A DNA stretch of 64,000 nt. It comes from Streptomyces albus subsp. albus. GTDB lineage: Bacteria; Actinomycetota; Actinomycetes; Streptomycetales; Streptomycetaceae. The translations under genes were made by a program, and so were the position numbers. The notes below the pieces were generated by a model, which ran no database searches, was not told the origin of the DNA, and worked only from the letters and a program-made list of their open reading frames with translations. The stretch spans positions 496,001-560,000 of the forward strand of contig NZ_JOID01000008.1 in assembly GCF_000719865.1 (NCBI RefSeq). The letters are read 5' to 3'. Positions 1 to 9,168 of the stretch are shown one piece after another (the stretch's first letter is position 1; each line of letters begins with the position of its first letter).

Positions 1-167
1 CGTCAGATGCAAGGGCAGATGCACGTGCAGCTGACGGTATTGCCCGGGATCGCGGTGGATTGAACCGTTAATCTTCGGGCCCGGCTCCACCGGACTTCCC
101 GTCCGTCTCCGCTTTGTGTAACCGGACCGGCACGCAACGGAGCCCGGAAGTGGCAGACTTCGCCTGT

Positions 168-194
168 TGACGGTCGCAGTGCATCAACTACGGA
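168..194 (+). promoter_or_regulatory. possible promoter of the XRE regulator gene
   Basis: A TTGACG hexamer at 168-173 is followed after about 16 nt by TACGGA, upstream of the regulator ATG at 211. Bases 1-210 otherwise hold no gene that I can support; the long reverse-strand frame there is a shadow of the regulator gene. The match is modest. Confidence 0.3.
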
Positions 195-210
195 GACAGG
201 TAGTCGGTAC

Positions 211-1104
211 ATGAGCACAGGGCAGTCGGTAAGCGGAACCGAGGGAGCGGGAGGATCCAGTGGCTCGATGGTGCGCCGCATCCTCCTCGGCTCACAGCTC
301 AGACGGCTCCGCGAGTCCAGGGGCGTCACCCGCGAGGCGGCGGGGTATTCGATCCGCGCCTCCGAGTCCAAGATCAGCCGCATGGAGCTGGGCCGGGTGA
401 GCTTCAAGGCCCGGGACGTCGAGGATCTGCTCACGCTCTACGGAGTCACCGACCCGGCCGAGCGCGACGCCCTCCTGGGCCTGGCGCGGGAAGCCAACGT
501 CGCCGGCTGGTGGCACAGCTTCAGCGATGTGCTGCCCGGCTGGTTCCAGACCTATGTCGGACTGGAGGGCGCGGCCTCCGGCATCCTCGGCTACGAGGTG
601 CAGTTCGTGCCCGGTCTGCTGCAGACCGAGGGCTACGCCCACGCCGTCGTCACGCGCGGCCAGCCCGATGCCGCGCCGTCCGAGGTCGAGCGGCGCGTCG
701 CCCTGCGCCTGGAGCGGCAGAAGCTGCTCGTCGCCGAGCACGGTCCGGAGTTCCACCTCATCCTGGACGAGGCGGCGCTGCACCGGCCCTATGGCGACCG
801 CGAGGTGATGCGCGGCCAGCTCCGCCATCTCACCGAGCTGTCCGAACACCCGCGGGTGACCCTGCAGATCATGCCGTTCTCCTTCGGCGGCCACGCCGGT
901 GAGAGCGGGGCCTTCACCCTGCTGCGCTTCCCCGAGTCCGATCTGCCGGACATCGTCTACCTGGAGCAGCTCACCAGCGCCCTCTATCTCGACAAGCCCG
1001 AGGACGTCCGGCAGTACCGGCGTGTGCTGGACCGGTTGCGCGAGGACAGCCCCGACCCGGCCGGGAGCCGTGAACTCATCGGGAAAATCCTCCGTGACTA
1101 CTGA
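211..1104 (+). CDS. XRE-family transcriptional regulator, DUF5753 (Scr1-like)
   Basis: This 297-residue cytoplasmic protein has an N-terminal Cro/C1-type helix-turn-helix (about residues 28-85, with LRRLRESRGVTREAAG and SKISRMELGR) and a C-terminal DUF5753 domain (about 105-285). That domain contains LEGAASGILGYEVQFVPGLL, LRLERQKLL and PFSFGGHAG. This architecture is abundant in streptomycetes, where such regulators often pair with a small DUF397 protein. No DUF397 gene follows here; the next gene is an aldehyde dehydrogenase 86 nt downstream. The ATG at 211 follows a purine-rich GGAGACAGG at some distance; ATG 268 is an alternative start. The regulator type is clear, its target is unknown. 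Confidence 0.9.
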   Translation: MSTGQSVSGTEGAGGSSGSMVRRILLGSQLRRLRESRGVTREAAGYSIRASESKISRMELGRVSFKARDVEDLLTLYGVTDPAERDALLGLAREANVAGWWHSFSDVLPGWFQTYVGLEGAASGILGYEVQFVPGLLQTEGYAHAVVTRGQPDAAPSEVERRVALRLERQKLLVAEHGPEFHLILDEAALHRPYGDREVMRGQLRHLTELSEHPRVTLQIMPFSFGGHAGESGAFTLLRFPESDLPDIVYLEQLTSALYLDKPEDVRQYRRVLDRLREDSPDPAGSRELIGKILRDY

Positions 1105-1190
1105 GACAACAGTACGATGACAAACCGTCAGGAGCCCGAACCCTCCGCGGGCGCCCCGCCCGGCGCTCCGGTCTCCACGTCAGGGGTGGC

Positions 1191-2648
1191 ATGTCCTACT
1201 TCGCAGATTTGGCCCACCAATACATAGCCGGTGAATGGAAATCCGGTTCCGGATCGTGGGACATCATCGATTTCAATCCCTACAACGGGGACAAGCTGGC
1301 GGCCATCACGATCGCCACCGTCGACGAGGTCGACGAGGCGTACCGGGCCGCCGAGAGCGCGCAGCGCGCGTGGGCGGCCACCAATCCGTATCTCCGCCGG
1401 GCGGTCTTCGAGCGGGCGCTCACCCTCATCGACGAGCGCCAGGAGGAGATCACCGAGGCGATCATCGCGGAGCTCGGCGGCACGCACCTCAAGGCCGCTT
1501 TCGAACTCCACCTCGCCAAGGAGTTCCTGCGCGAGGCGATCCTGCTGGCGGTCCGGCCCGAGGGGCGGATCCTCCCGGCGGCCACCGACGGCAAGGAGAA
1601 CCGGGTCTACCGGACGCCGGTCGGCGTCGTCAGCGTCATCAGCCCGTTCAACTTCCCGTTCCTGCTGTCGTTCAAGTCCGTCGCCCCGGCCCTCGCCCTC
1701 GGCAACGCCGTCGTCCTCAAGCCGCACCAGAACACCCCGATCGTCGGCGGTTCCCTGGTCGCGAAGATCCTGGAGGACGCCGGACTGCCGCCCGGGGTCC
1801 TGAACGTCGTCATCACCGACATCGCCGAGATCGGCGACGCCTTCATCGAGCACCCGGTGCCCAAGGTCATCTCCTTCACCGGCTCGGACAAGGTCGGCCG
1901 CCACGTGGGCACCGTCGCCGCCTCGCACTTCAAGCGCTCGGTCCTCGAACTCGGCGGCAACAGCGCCCTGATCGTGCTGGAGGACGCGGACCTCGACTAC
2001 GCGGTCGACGCGGCGGTGTTCAGCCGCTTCGTCCACCAGGGACAGGTCTGCATGTCCGCCAACCGCGTGCTGGTCCACCGCGCCGTCCTCGACGAGTTCA
2101 CCGAGAAGTTCACCGCCAAGGTCCGCTCCCTCAAGGTGGGCGACCCGGCCGACCCCGAGACCCAGATCGGCCCGCTGATCAACCCGGCGCAGGCCGAGGC
2201 GATCACGGCCCTGGTGGAACGCACCATCGAGGCCGGCGCGACCGCCCTCGTCCGCGGCGAGAGCGAGGGCACCCTGGTGTCGCCCACCGTCCTCACCGAC
2301 GTACCGGAGGGCTCGGACGCCCTCTGCCAGGAGCTGTTCGGCCCGGTGGTCGTCATCGTCCCCGTCGAGGACGAGGACGAGGCGGTACGGATCGCGAACG
2401 ACACCCCGTACGGGCTCAGCGGCGCCGTCCACACGGCGGACGTCGAGCGCGGCGTGCGGATCGCCCAGCGCGTCGAGACGGGCATGATCCACGTCAACGA
2501 CAGCACGGTGCACGACGAGCCGATCGTGCCGTTCGGCGGCGAGAAGCACTCCGGCCTCGGCCGGCTCAACGGTGACGCCATGATCGAGTCCTTCACCACC
2601 ACCAAGTGGATCTCGATCCAGCACGGCAGGAGCGTCTTCCCCTTCTGA
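1191..2648 (+). CDS. NAD(P)-dependent aldehyde dehydrogenase
   Basis: The protein is 485 residues long, the usual length for the ALDH superfamily, which oxidises aldehydes to carboxylates. Visible motifs are the Asn-containing active-site segment SPFNFPFLLS, the cofactor loop FTGSDKVGRHV, the general-base segment LELGGNSALIV (Glu in ELGG) and the catalytic cysteine in HQGQVCMSANR. A C-terminal PFGGEKHSGLGR is the family oligomerisation tail. The overall pattern resembles benzaldehyde/vanillin-type dehydrogenases, but the substrate cannot be read from sequence. The gene lies 86 nt behind the XRE regulator and may be co-transcribed with it. A strong hairpin follows its stop. Confidence 0.92.
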   Translation: MSYFADLAHQYIAGEWKSGSGSWDIIDFNPYNGDKLAAITIATVDEVDEAYRAAESAQRAWAATNPYLRRAVFERALTLIDERQEEITEAIIAELGGTHLKAAFELHLAKEFLREAILLAVRPEGRILPAATDGKENRVYRTPVGVVSVISPFNFPFLLSFKSVAPALALGNAVVLKPHQNTPIVGGSLVAKILEDAGLPPGVLNVVITDIAEIGDAFIEHPVPKVISFTGSDKVGRHVGTVAASHFKRSVLELGGNSALIVLEDADLDYAVDAAVFSRFVHQGQVCMSANRVLVHRAVLDEFTEKFTAKVRSLKVGDPADPETQIGPLINPAQAEAITALVERTIEAGATALVRGESEGTLVSPTVLTDVPEGSDALCQELFGPVVVIVPVEDEDEAVRIANDTPYGLSGAVHTADVERGVRIAQRVETGMIHVNDSTVHDEPIVPFGGEKHSGLGRLNGDAMIESFTTTKWISIQHGRSVFPF

Positions 2649-2724
2649 CCCGGGGCGCGAGCGGAGGGCCGCACGCGCCGCCGCGCCACCGCACCACCGT
2701 GACAAGTGAATCCGCACCACCGCA

Positions 2725-2757
2725 CCGAGGCCCGGGCGCCCGCCGCCCGGGCCTCGG
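2725..2757 (+). terminator. intrinsic terminator-like hairpin after the aldehyde dehydrogenase gene
   Basis: A perfect 14-bp inverted repeat with a 5-nt loop lies 76 nt after the stop codon. There is no long T tract, as is common for Streptomyces terminators. Confidence 0.6.
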
Positions 2758-2883
2758 CGTTCTTCCGGCCCCCGCACGACGCGGACAGGAACTGACCGCA
2801 AGTCCCCGTAGCGTGAGGGATGTTCCGAACGAGAGGTGCGTATCCGGCCGGACCAGAGCGTACCCATACAGAGAGGTCATCCC

Positions 2884-3486
2884 ATGCCCACTCTCGTGGA
2901 AGCCGAGAACCGCGGTGACGAGCGCGGTGCCCTGCTCGCCTACCTGGAGGCGCAGCGCGGGGCGGTACGGCGCGCGCTGCTCGGGCTCACCGAGGAGCAG
3001 GCGGCACGGAAGCCGAGCGCCAGTGGACTCTCCCTCTCCGGACTGCTCAAGCACCTGGTGGAGGTGGAGGACGGCTGGGTGCGCACGGGCCGGGGCCTGA
3101 GGTACGCGACGGAGCGCGACGAATCCAACTGGCAGGAGAGCTTCCGGCTGGTCGGCGACGAGACCATCGCCGGCAAGCTGGCCGAATGGGAGGAGGTCGC
3201 GGCCCGCACCGAGCGCTTCGTCCGCGAGGTGCCGGATCTCGACGCGACCTTCGCGCTGCCCGAGGCGCCGTGGTTCCCGCCCGGGGCCGAGCGGTCGATG
3301 CGCTGGCTGGTCCTGACGCTCATCCAGGAGGTCGCCCGGCACGCCGGCCACGCCGACATCATCCGCGAATCCCTGGACGGGAAGACGGCGTTCGAACTGG
3401 TCGACGCCGCCATGGCGGCCGAAGCGGGGGCCGAGACGGAGACAGCGGCCGAGGCGGAAGCCGGCCGGCAGCGGGCCACCGCCTGA
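2884..3486 (+). CDS. DinB-family protein (DUF664)
   Basis: This 200-residue protein fits the DinB/YfiT four-helix bundle, a probable metal-dependent fold used by mycothiol- and bacillithiol-dependent transferases. It starts with a helix ending in RALLGLTEEQAARKP. The putative metal-binding histidines are in LLKHLVEVEDGWV and in EVARHAGHADIIRE, a pattern typical of DUF664. The C-terminus is an Ala/Glu-rich tail. The ATG at 2884 is chosen because the domain begins shortly after it. The substrate is unknown. The next gene (PadR) has its own -10 box. Confidence 0.8.
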   Translation: MPTLVEAENRGDERGALLAYLEAQRGAVRRALLGLTEEQAARKPSASGLSLSGLLKHLVEVEDGWVRTGRGLRYATERDESNWQESFRLVGDETIAGKLAEWEEVAARTERFVREVPDLDATFALPEAPWFPPGAERSMRWLVLTLIQEVARHAGHADIIRESLDGKTAFELVDAAMAAEAGAETETAAEAEAGRQRATA

Positions 3487-3527
3487 ACCACCCCTCCCGC
3501 GTCCGGCCGGCCGGCGCCGCCTTGGCT

Positions 3528-3533
3528 AGGGTG
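3528..3533 (+). promoter_or_regulatory. -10 box of the PadR-family gene
   Basis: TAGGGT, a good HrdB-type -10 hexamer, lies 37 nt before the ATG at 3571. A GGAGAGGA ribosome-binding site sits between them. No convincing -35 element is visible. Confidence 0.4.
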
Positions 3534-3570
3534 ACGCCGTACGGACCGGACGGCGGGGAGAGGACGGCCG

Positions 3571-4272
3571 ATGTCGGCGACGCGACTGCTGGTGCTGGGC
3601 GCCGTCCGCCAGCACGGCCGGGCCCACGGCTACCAGGTCCGCAGCGACCTGGAGTACTGGGGCGCCCACGAATGGTCGAACGTCAAGCCGGGTTCGATCT
3701 ATCACGCGCTGAAGCAGATGGCGAAGCAGGGCCTGCTGCTGGCCCACGACACCGAGCCGAGCCCGGCCGGCGGCCCGCCGCGCACCGAGTACGAGCTGAC
3801 GCCGGAGGGGGAGCGGGAGTATCTGGCGCTGCTCCGCGAGGCCCTGCTCCGGCACGACCAGAAGCCCGACCTGCTGACCGCCGGGGTCGGCTTCCTCGTC
3901 GACCTGCCGCGCGAGGAGGCCGTCGCCCTGCTGAAGCGGCGGGTGGCGGCGCTGGAGGCGTGGCGGGACGAGGTCGAGCGGGAGTGGCTGCCGCCGGCGC
4001 CCCCCGAGGAGTGGGGCCACATCGGGGAGATCATGCGGCTCTGGACCCATCTCGCCGACAGCGGCGCGGAGTGGACCCGCGGACTGATCGCCCGGCTGGA
4101 GGGCGGTGCCTACGTCATGGCCGGGGAGGGCGAACGCTCGGTGGACGTCCTGCCGGAGGGAGCGGAGAACCCCTTCGCGGACCGGGACGCGAACCGCGGC
4201 CGGACCCCGGGCCCGGGGACGGGCAGGGCCCGGCCCGGCCCCGTCCCGGACGGCGCCCGGGACCGGAGCTGA
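3571..4272 (+). CDS. PadR-family transcriptional regulator
   Basis: The protein has 233 residues. Residues 1-80 form a PadR winged helix: LLVLGAVRQHGRAHGYQV, then SNVKPGSIYHALKQMAKQGL, then a wing with PRTEYELTPEGEREY. Residues 90-200 are an alpha-helical C-terminal dimerisation domain (Vir_act_alpha_C-like) with alternating charge. A Gly/Pro/Arg-rich tail ends the protein. PadR proteins usually repress a nearby transporter or stress gene; the neighbours here are a DinB-fold gene upstream and a convergent flavoprotein gene. Confidence 0.9.
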   Translation: MSATRLLVLGAVRQHGRAHGYQVRSDLEYWGAHEWSNVKPGSIYHALKQMAKQGLLLAHDTEPSPAGGPPRTEYELTPEGEREYLALLREALLRHDQKPDLLTAGVGFLVDLPREEAVALLKRRVAALEAWRDEVEREWLPPAPPEEWGHIGEIMRLWTHLADSGAEWTRGLIARLEGGAYVMAGEGERSVDVLPEGAENPFADRDANRGRTPGPGTGRARPGPVPDGARDRS

Positions 4273-4391
4273 CCGGGCCCGGTCCGTCCTCGCCGTGGGC
4301 TTGGCCACCGGCCTCGCTGTCGGCTCGGCCACTGCCCGCGCAACCGGCTCGGCCGTCGGCCGTCCGCGGCGTCATCCCTCGTCGGCAGGGG

Positions 4392-5030
4392 TCATCCCCC
4401 GTCCGCGGCCGACCCGGTCTTGATCGCCCGGGCGAACCGCACCACCCGCTCGGCCTGCACCCGCGCGGCCCGCAGCGTGGTCTCGTCCACCGGGTTCTGC
4501 CCCTGGGCGTCCACGTGCGAGGTGCCGTACGGGTTGCCGTCGGTGAACTTCGACGGATCGGTGTAGCCGGGGGCCACCACCACCCCGCCGAAGTGGTAAA
4601 TGGTGTTGTAGAGCGCGAGCAGGGTGGACTCCTGGCCGCCGTGCAGCGTCGCCGACGAGGTGAAGCCGCTGTAGACCTTGTCGGCCAGCTTCCCCTCGGC
4701 CCACAGCCCGCCGAGACTGTCGATGAACTGCTTGAGCTGCGAGGACACATTGCCGTAGCGGGTCGGGGACCCGAAGATCACCGCATCGGCCCAGAGCATG
4801 TCGTCCGGACCGGCCTCGGGGATGTCCGCCGTCGCGTCGGCGTTCGCCGCCCACGCCGGGTTGGATTCCACGGCGGCCCGGGGCGCGAGTTCGGCCACTC
4901 GGAGCAGCCTCACCTCCGCTCCCGCGTTCGCCGCGGCGTTCGCCATCTCCTTGGCGACGGCGGTGTTGGTCCCGGTGGACGAGTAGTAGATGACGGCGAG
5001 ACGCACGGCACCGGAGACGGCACTGGACAT
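4392..5030 (-). CDS. wrbA: NAD(P)H:quinone oxidoreductase, WrbA-type flavodoxin-fold protein
   Basis: The 212-residue protein carries a flavodoxin-like FMN-binding P-loop near the N-terminus ([17 protein letters not shown]), the WrbA signature region with [20 protein letters not shown], and [14 protein letters not shown] plus GGVVVAPGY further on. Such enzymes reduce quinones by two electrons and protect against redox stress. The ATG at 5030 has an AGAGGAG ribosome-binding site 7 nt upstream, which decides it over the longer frame. It is transcribed divergently from the DedA gene. Confidence 0.9.
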   Translation of the reverse strand: MSSAVSGAVRLAVIYYSSTGTNTAVAKEMANAAANAGAEVRLLRVAELAPRAAVESNPAWAANADATADIPEAGPDDMLWADAVIFGSPTRYGNVSSQLKQFIDSLGGLWAEGKLADKVYSGFTSSATLHGGQESTLLALYNTIYHFGGVVVAPGYTDPSKFTDGNPYGTSHVDAQGQNPVDETTLRAARVQAERVVRFARAIKTGSAADGG

Positions 5031-5188
5031 GGAACGGCTCCTCTCATGTGACGAACCCCCCTGACGAGGGGCGGACATTACCGCCTGCCCGCCGCCGCGG
5101 CACGCAAGCCCGCCCCGGCGTCACCGGCCCCGTCCGGCGGGCCGGCCACCGGGCGGGGGGCTCCGGAACCCCGCGCATTTCCGGGGCG

Positions 5189-5216
5189 TTGGTAGCTTTG
5201 GGGAGGGCTGTACAGT
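5189..5216 (+). promoter_or_regulatory. promoter of the DedA-family gene
   Basis: TTGGTA at 5189-5194 and TACAGT at 5211-5216 are separated by 16 nt, a plausible sigma-70-type promoter 66 nt upstream of the GTG start. Confidence 0.45.
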
Positions 5217-5281
5217 CGCCCCACGAACCGCGCCCGGGCCCTTGCTCGAGCCTGCGCCCCGAACCTGGAGTCTCTACTTCC

Positions 5282-6577
5282 GTGACCACCCTCGCGCTCG
5301 GCCCCAGCTGGCTCGACCCGGACTATCTGATCCAGACCTTCGGACTGATCGGCGTGCTGGCGATCGTGTTCGCCGAGTCGGGTCTGTTCTTCGGCTTCTT
5401 CCTGCCCGGTGACTCCCTGCTCTTCACCACCGGTCTGCTGGTGGCGACGGACACGCTCAGCTACCCGCTCTGGCTGATCTGCACGCTCGTCGTGGTGTCG
5501 GCGATCCTGGGCGACCAGGTCGGCTACCTCTTCGGGCGCAAGGTCGGACCGGCCCTGTTCACGCGGCCGGACTCCCGGTTCTTCAAGCAGGAGAACGTCG
5601 AGAAGGCGCACGACTTCTTCGAGAAGTACGGCCCGAAGTCGCTGGTCCTGGCCCGCTTCGTGCCGATCGTCCGGACGTTCACCCCGATCGTCGCCGGTGT
5701 GAGCCGGATGAACTACCGCTCGTTCATCACCTTCAACGTCATCGGCGGCATGCTCTGGGGCGCCGGTGTGACGGTCCTCGGCTACTTCCTCGGCCAGATC
5801 GACTTCGTGCACGCGCACATCGAGAAGATCCTCATCCTGATCGTGCTGCTCTCGGTGCTGCCGATCATCATCGAGGTGCTCCGGGCCCGCGCGCAGTCCC
5901 GCCGGGCGGCGCCCCTCCCGGAGGAGCCGGCCCTGGCCCGTCCCGAGTCCGCGTCCGCGTCCGAGCCGCAGGACGGCCCGCAGGCGGCGTTCGGACAGCC
6001 GGCGCAGTCCGCACCCGCGTACGGCGGGCAGCCGCAGCAGCAGCCGTACGGTCAGCAGCAGTACGACCAGCAGCCGCAGCAGTACGACCAGCAGCCGCAG
6101 CAGTACGGTCAGCCGGAGCAATACGGCCGGCAGCCGTACGGCCAGGAGGGCCAGTACGGTCAGCAGGGCGGGCAGGGCCCGTACGGCGGGCAGCCGCAGC
6201 AGTACGGTCAGCAGCAGTACGGTCAGCAGCCGCAGCAGTACGGTCAGCCGGAGCAGTACGGTCGGCAGCCGTACGGCCAGGAGGGCCAGTACGGTCAGCA
6301 GGGCGGGCAGGGCCCGTACGGCGGGCAGCAGCAGCCGTACGGCCGGCCGGACGAGTACGGTCAGCAGCCGCAGCAGTACGGGCAGCCCGAGCAGTACGGC
6401 CGGCCCGAGCAGTACGGCGGGCAGCCGCAGCCTCACCAGCAGTACGGTCAGCCGCAGCAGTACGGTCAGCAGGACCAGTACGGTCAGCAGGATCAGTACG
6501 GTCAGGAGCCCGACCAGTACGGGCAGCCGACGCGGCAGGGCAGGCCCCACCGGTACGGGCAGCCGGAACAGCCCTGA
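5282..6577 (+). CDS. DedA-family membrane protein with a long Q/Y/G-repeat cytoplasmic tail
   Basis: Of the 431 residues, about 1-205 form a DedA/SNARE-associated (VTT) domain. It has several hydrophobic segments and the family motifs [26 protein letters not shown] and [16 protein letters not shown]. DedA proteins are proposed lipid flippases/transporters in the inner membrane. Residues 235-431 are a low-complexity tail of [16 protein letters not shown] and PYGGQ units with a near-identical block repeated at a 135-bp offset. The GTG at 5282 is chosen because the first membrane region starts soon after it; the open frame extends further upstream without domain support. It converges on the ThrE-type gene, 17 nt away. 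Confidence 0.88.
   Translation: MTTLALGPSWLDPDYLIQTFGLIGVLAIVFAESGLFFGFFLPGDSLLFTTGLLVATDTLSYPLWLICTLVVVSAILGDQVGYLFGRKVGPALFTRPDSRFFKQENVEKAHDFFEKYGPKSLVLARFVPIVRTFTPIVAGVSRMNYRSFITFNVIGGMLWGAGVTVLGYFLGQIDFVHAHIEKILILIVLLSVLPIIIEVLRARAQSRRAAPLPEEPALARPESASASEPQDGPQAAFGQPAQSAPAYGGQPQQQPYGQQQYDQQPQQYDQQPQQYGQPEQYGRQPYGQEGQYGQQGGQGPYGGQPQQYGQQQYGQQPQQYGQPEQYGRQPYGQEGQYGQQGGQGPYGGQQQPYGRPDEYGQQPQQYGQPEQYGRPEQYGGQPQPHQQYGQPQQYGQQDQYGQQDQYGQEPDQYGQPTRQGRPHRYGQPEQP
6101..6330 (+). repeat. 135-bp-offset in-frame duplication in the DedA tail
   Basis: A block beginning at 6101 recurs nearly unchanged from 6236, an offset of 135 bp (45 codons). It encodes the Gln/Tyr/Gly-rich tail. Confidence 0.8.
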
Positions 6578-6594
6578 CGGCCCGGGAGGCCGGA

Positions 6595-8325
6595 TCAGAA
6601 TCCGCGGGTGCGCTTGGCCGCCCGCCGCTCGCCCGTCTCGGCCTCCACCGTCGGCCGCTTGAGGAAGAGCCGGGCGAGCTCGCCCCCCAGGTTCACCCCG
6701 ATGGCGATGGCCAGCGCCAGCGCCACGGCCTTCGTCAGCGAGCCGAGGCCGGCGTTGAGGTCGCCCTGCGCGATGCCGAGCAGACCGAAGTAGGTGGCGC
6801 TACCGGGCAGCAGCGGCCCGATGGCGGCGGTGACGTACGGCAGCGCGGAGGCGTACCGGTAGCGGGACAGCAGCTGCCCGAGGAGGCCGACGAGCCCGGC
6901 CGCCACGGCGGTCGTCGCCACCGGCGAGATGTTCCCGACGTCGTGCATCGCGCCGTAGACGACCCAGGCGATCCCGCCGTTGAGGGTGGCCGCCAGCACG
7001 GTGGAACGTTCCTGCTGGAGCATGATGCAGAAGGCCAGCGCCAGTAGCATCGCCGCGACGATCTGCGTCACCGGCCGGTAGGCGCTGCCCAGTGACTCGT
7101 CCGGGCTGAGCTCGGCGCCCAGTTCCACGCCCACCACCAGGACCAGCAGCACCCCGGTCACGATGCCCACGATCAGATACACGACCTCCAGCAGACGGGC
7201 GGAGGCGGTGATGTAGTAGCCGGTCAGCCCGTCCTGCACCCCGGCCACCAGCGCCCGCCCCGGGATCAGCGCGAACAGCCCGCCCGTGATCACCGCGGAC
7301 GGTTTGACGTCCGCGTGCACCAGCACCAGCGTCACGCCCATCGCGGCGGGCGGCATCGCGGCCGCCACGAACTGGTAGAACTCCGGCAGCCCGCGCCCCG
7401 AGGCCAGCCAGGCCAGCCGGTCGCCGAGCATGGCCCCGGCCGCTGCCGCGAGGAAGACGAGCCAGCCGCCGCCGACGAGTATGCTCGCCGACCCCGAGAG
7501 CAGCCCCCCGGCCAGGGTCAGCGCCCAGCCGGGGTAGGGGTGCCGGTTCCGCCGGATGTCGGCCAGCCGCCGGTACGCCTCCTCCAGCGTGATCTCGACA
7601 TCGTCGGAGGTGATGTCGTCCACCAGCCGGTAGACGGCCGACAGCCGGGTGTAGTCGGTGCCCCGCCGGCGTACCGTCCGGCTGGCCGTGACCGGGTCGT
7701 CCACCAGCGACGGCTGATAGGTGACGGAGAGCAGCGTGAAGGTCACGGTCGGCTCGCAGCGGTCGAGCCCGTAGGCGTGGGCGACGCCGAACATCGCCGC
7801 CTCGACGTCCTCCGCGCCCTCGCCGCCCGCCAGCAGCAGCTCCCCGATCCGCAGCGAGATGTCCAGTACCCGGGGGACGGCGGGCCCCGACTCGTCCTCG
7901 TGGCGCTCCGCCCGCTCGGGCAGCGGGCGGTCGCCCACCGGCATCCGCAGCATGGTGCGCATCCGGTCCTGCCAGGGCTGGTCCTTGGACAGCCGGACGG
8001 CGGGTATGCCGTGCGGGGGAGTGAAGGCGGGGAAGGCACTGGGCCCGCCCCGGCCGTTCGCGTCCGGAGCCTGGGGCTGCCGGCCGCCCGGCGGCGCGAA
8101 GGCCGACCCCTCCGGCTCGGGGGGCGGCTCCGGGGCCAGACCGAGGGGGAGGGCGAACTCCGAGGTGGGGTGCTCGTCCTCCGGAGGCGGCGGCAGCGGG
8201 AGGCCGAGCGGCGGGGTGAAGGCGCTGCGCGCCTCGTCGGACTGCGGCTTGCGGTCCTCGGCCTCCTCCGCGCCCGCGCGCTCCGGCCCGGGGGCACCGC
8301 CGTGCCGCTGGGTGTCCGCCACCAC
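6595..8325 (-). CDS. threonine/serine exporter ThrE family protein
   Basis: The protein has 576 residues. The first ~150 are a Pro/Gly-rich disordered extension. Next is the ThrE N-terminal domain (DUF1212-like; LDISLRIGELLLAGGEGAED, then CEPTVTFTLLSVTY), and then about ten hydrophobic segments covering the DUF1212 and DUF3815 domains. Characterised relatives such as Corynebacterium ThrE export L-threonine and L-serine. Tandem GTG codons at 8325/8322 follow a GGAGGA ribosome-binding site, which excludes the much longer open frame running back into the pyrophosphatase gene. The 5' leader contains a 7-bp tandem repeat. Confidence 0.88.
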   Translation of the reverse strand: MVADTQRHGGAPGPERAGAEEAEDRKPQSDEARSAFTPPLGLPLPPPPEDEHPTSEFALPLGLAPEPPPEPEGSAFAPPGGRQPQAPDANGRGGPSAFPAFTPPHGIPAVRLSKDQPWQDRMRTMLRMPVGDRPLPERAERHEDESGPAVPRVLDISLRIGELLLAGGEGAEDVEAAMFGVAHAYGLDRCEPTVTFTLLSVTYQPSLVDDPVTASRTVRRRGTDYTRLSAVYRLVDDITSDDVEITLEEAYRRLADIRRNRHPYPGWALTLAGGLLSGSASILVGGGWLVFLAAAAGAMLGDRLAWLASGRGLPEFYQFVAAAMPPAAMGVTLVLVHADVKPSAVITGGLFALIPGRALVAGVQDGLTGYYITASARLLEVVYLIVGIVTGVLLVLVVGVELGAELSPDESLGSAYRPVTQIVAAMLLALAFCIMLQQERSTVLAATLNGGIAWVVYGAMHDVGNISPVATTAVAAGLVGLLGQLLSRYRYASALPYVTAAIGPLLPGSATYFGLLGIAQGDLNAGLGSLTKAVALALAIAIGVNLGGELARLFLKRPTVEAETGERRAAKRTRGF

Positions 8326-8356
8326 GTGCTCCGATCCTCCTCGTGGAACCCTCGTC

Positions 8357-8384
8357 CGTTCCCCGTTCCCCGTTCCCCGTTCCC
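8357..8384. repeat. 7-bp simple sequence repeat, four units
   Basis: Four perfect copies of CGTTCCC lie 32 nt upstream of the ThrE-type start codon, in its probable leader or promoter. Confidence 0.8.
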
Positions 8385-8481
8385 TGCGGCTCCCGGCCAG
8401 GCCCGGTCCCCCAGGCCACCATGGCGCATTCCCGGGGCACTCGCCCGGTATGTCCCGCCCACCGGGCGCCCCGGGCAGCAA

Positions 8482-8516
8482 GCGGGCGGCGCACCCCCGA
8501 GGAGTGCGCCGCCCGC
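8482..8516 (-). terminator. terminator hairpin downstream of ppa
   Basis: A perfect 13-bp inverted repeat with a 9-nt loop sits 71 nt after the pyrophosphatase stop on the reverse strand. No T tract follows. Confidence 0.6.
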
Positions 8517-8587
8517 CCGTACCGCCGCCGCGCGGGCCGCCGCGCCGGCGGGCCCGCGGCCGGATCACTCCGGCGCGATCGTCGTGG

Positions 8588-9082
8588 TCAGTGCGCCCCT
8601 CCGGAGGCCTCCAGGCGCTTGATGGACGCCTCGACCTCGGCCTCGGCCTCGGCGCGGCCCACCCAGTTGGCGCCCTCGACCGACTTGCCCGGCTCCAGGT
8701 CCTTGTAGACCTCGAAGAAGTGCTGGATCTCCAGGCGGTCGAACTCCGAGACATGGTGGATGTCGCGCAAGTGCTCGACGCGCGGGTCCGAGGCCGGCAC
8801 GCACAGCAGCTTGTCGTCACCGCCCGCCTCGTCCGTCATCCGGAACATGCCGATCGCGCGGCACTTGATGAGACAGCCGGGGAAGGTCGGCTCGTCCAGG
8901 ATGACCAGGGCGTCCAGCGGGTCGCCGTCCTCGCCGAGGGTGTTCTCGACGAACCCGTAGTCGGCCGGGTAGCTCGTCGAGGTGAAGAGCCGGCGGTCCA
9001 GGCGGATACGGCCCGTCTCGTGGTCCACCTCGTACTTGTTGCGCGAACCCTTCGGGATCTCGATGGTGACGTCGAACTCCAC
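8588..9082 (-). CDS. ppa: inorganic pyrophosphatase, family I
   Basis: This enzyme hydrolyses diphosphate and drives biosynthetic reactions forward. The 164-residue protein has the type I signature: [13 protein letters not shown] at the start, then [27 protein letters not shown] with the metal-binding Asp residues, and [12 protein letters not shown]. Length and motifs match bacterial soluble hexameric enzymes. I prefer the GTG at 9082, because GGAGGAG lies 6 nt before it; an ATG at 9097 would overlap that ribosome-binding site and add five residues. It is divergent from the carboxypeptidase gene, 86 nt away. Confidence 0.95.
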   Translation of the reverse strand: MEFDVTIEIPKGSRNKYEVDHETGRIRLDRRLFTSTSYPADYGFVENTLGEDGDPLDALVILDEPTFPGCLIKCRAIGMFRMTDEAGGDDKLLCVPASDPRVEHLRDIHHVSEFDRLEIQHFFEVYKDLEPGKSVEGANWVGRAEAEAEVEASIKRLEASGGAH

Positions 9083-9168
9083 GGGTGGCTCCTCCATGAT
9101 CAGGCCATAATTCTGATGGTTAAGTGTCCCTCACGCGGGGGCGTGGGTGCGAAAGGGGCTGGTCCGAA

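Noticed and set aside
3..434. Reverse-strand frame of 143 codons over the window start
   Set aside because: It is the antisense shadow of the XRE regulator gene; the composition is Arg/Ser/Pro-rich with no domain.
1118..1228. 36-codon frame between the XRE regulator and aldehyde dehydrogenase genes, as a possible DUF397 partner
   Set aside because: It lacks the DUF397 pattern and mostly overlaps the start of the dehydrogenase gene.
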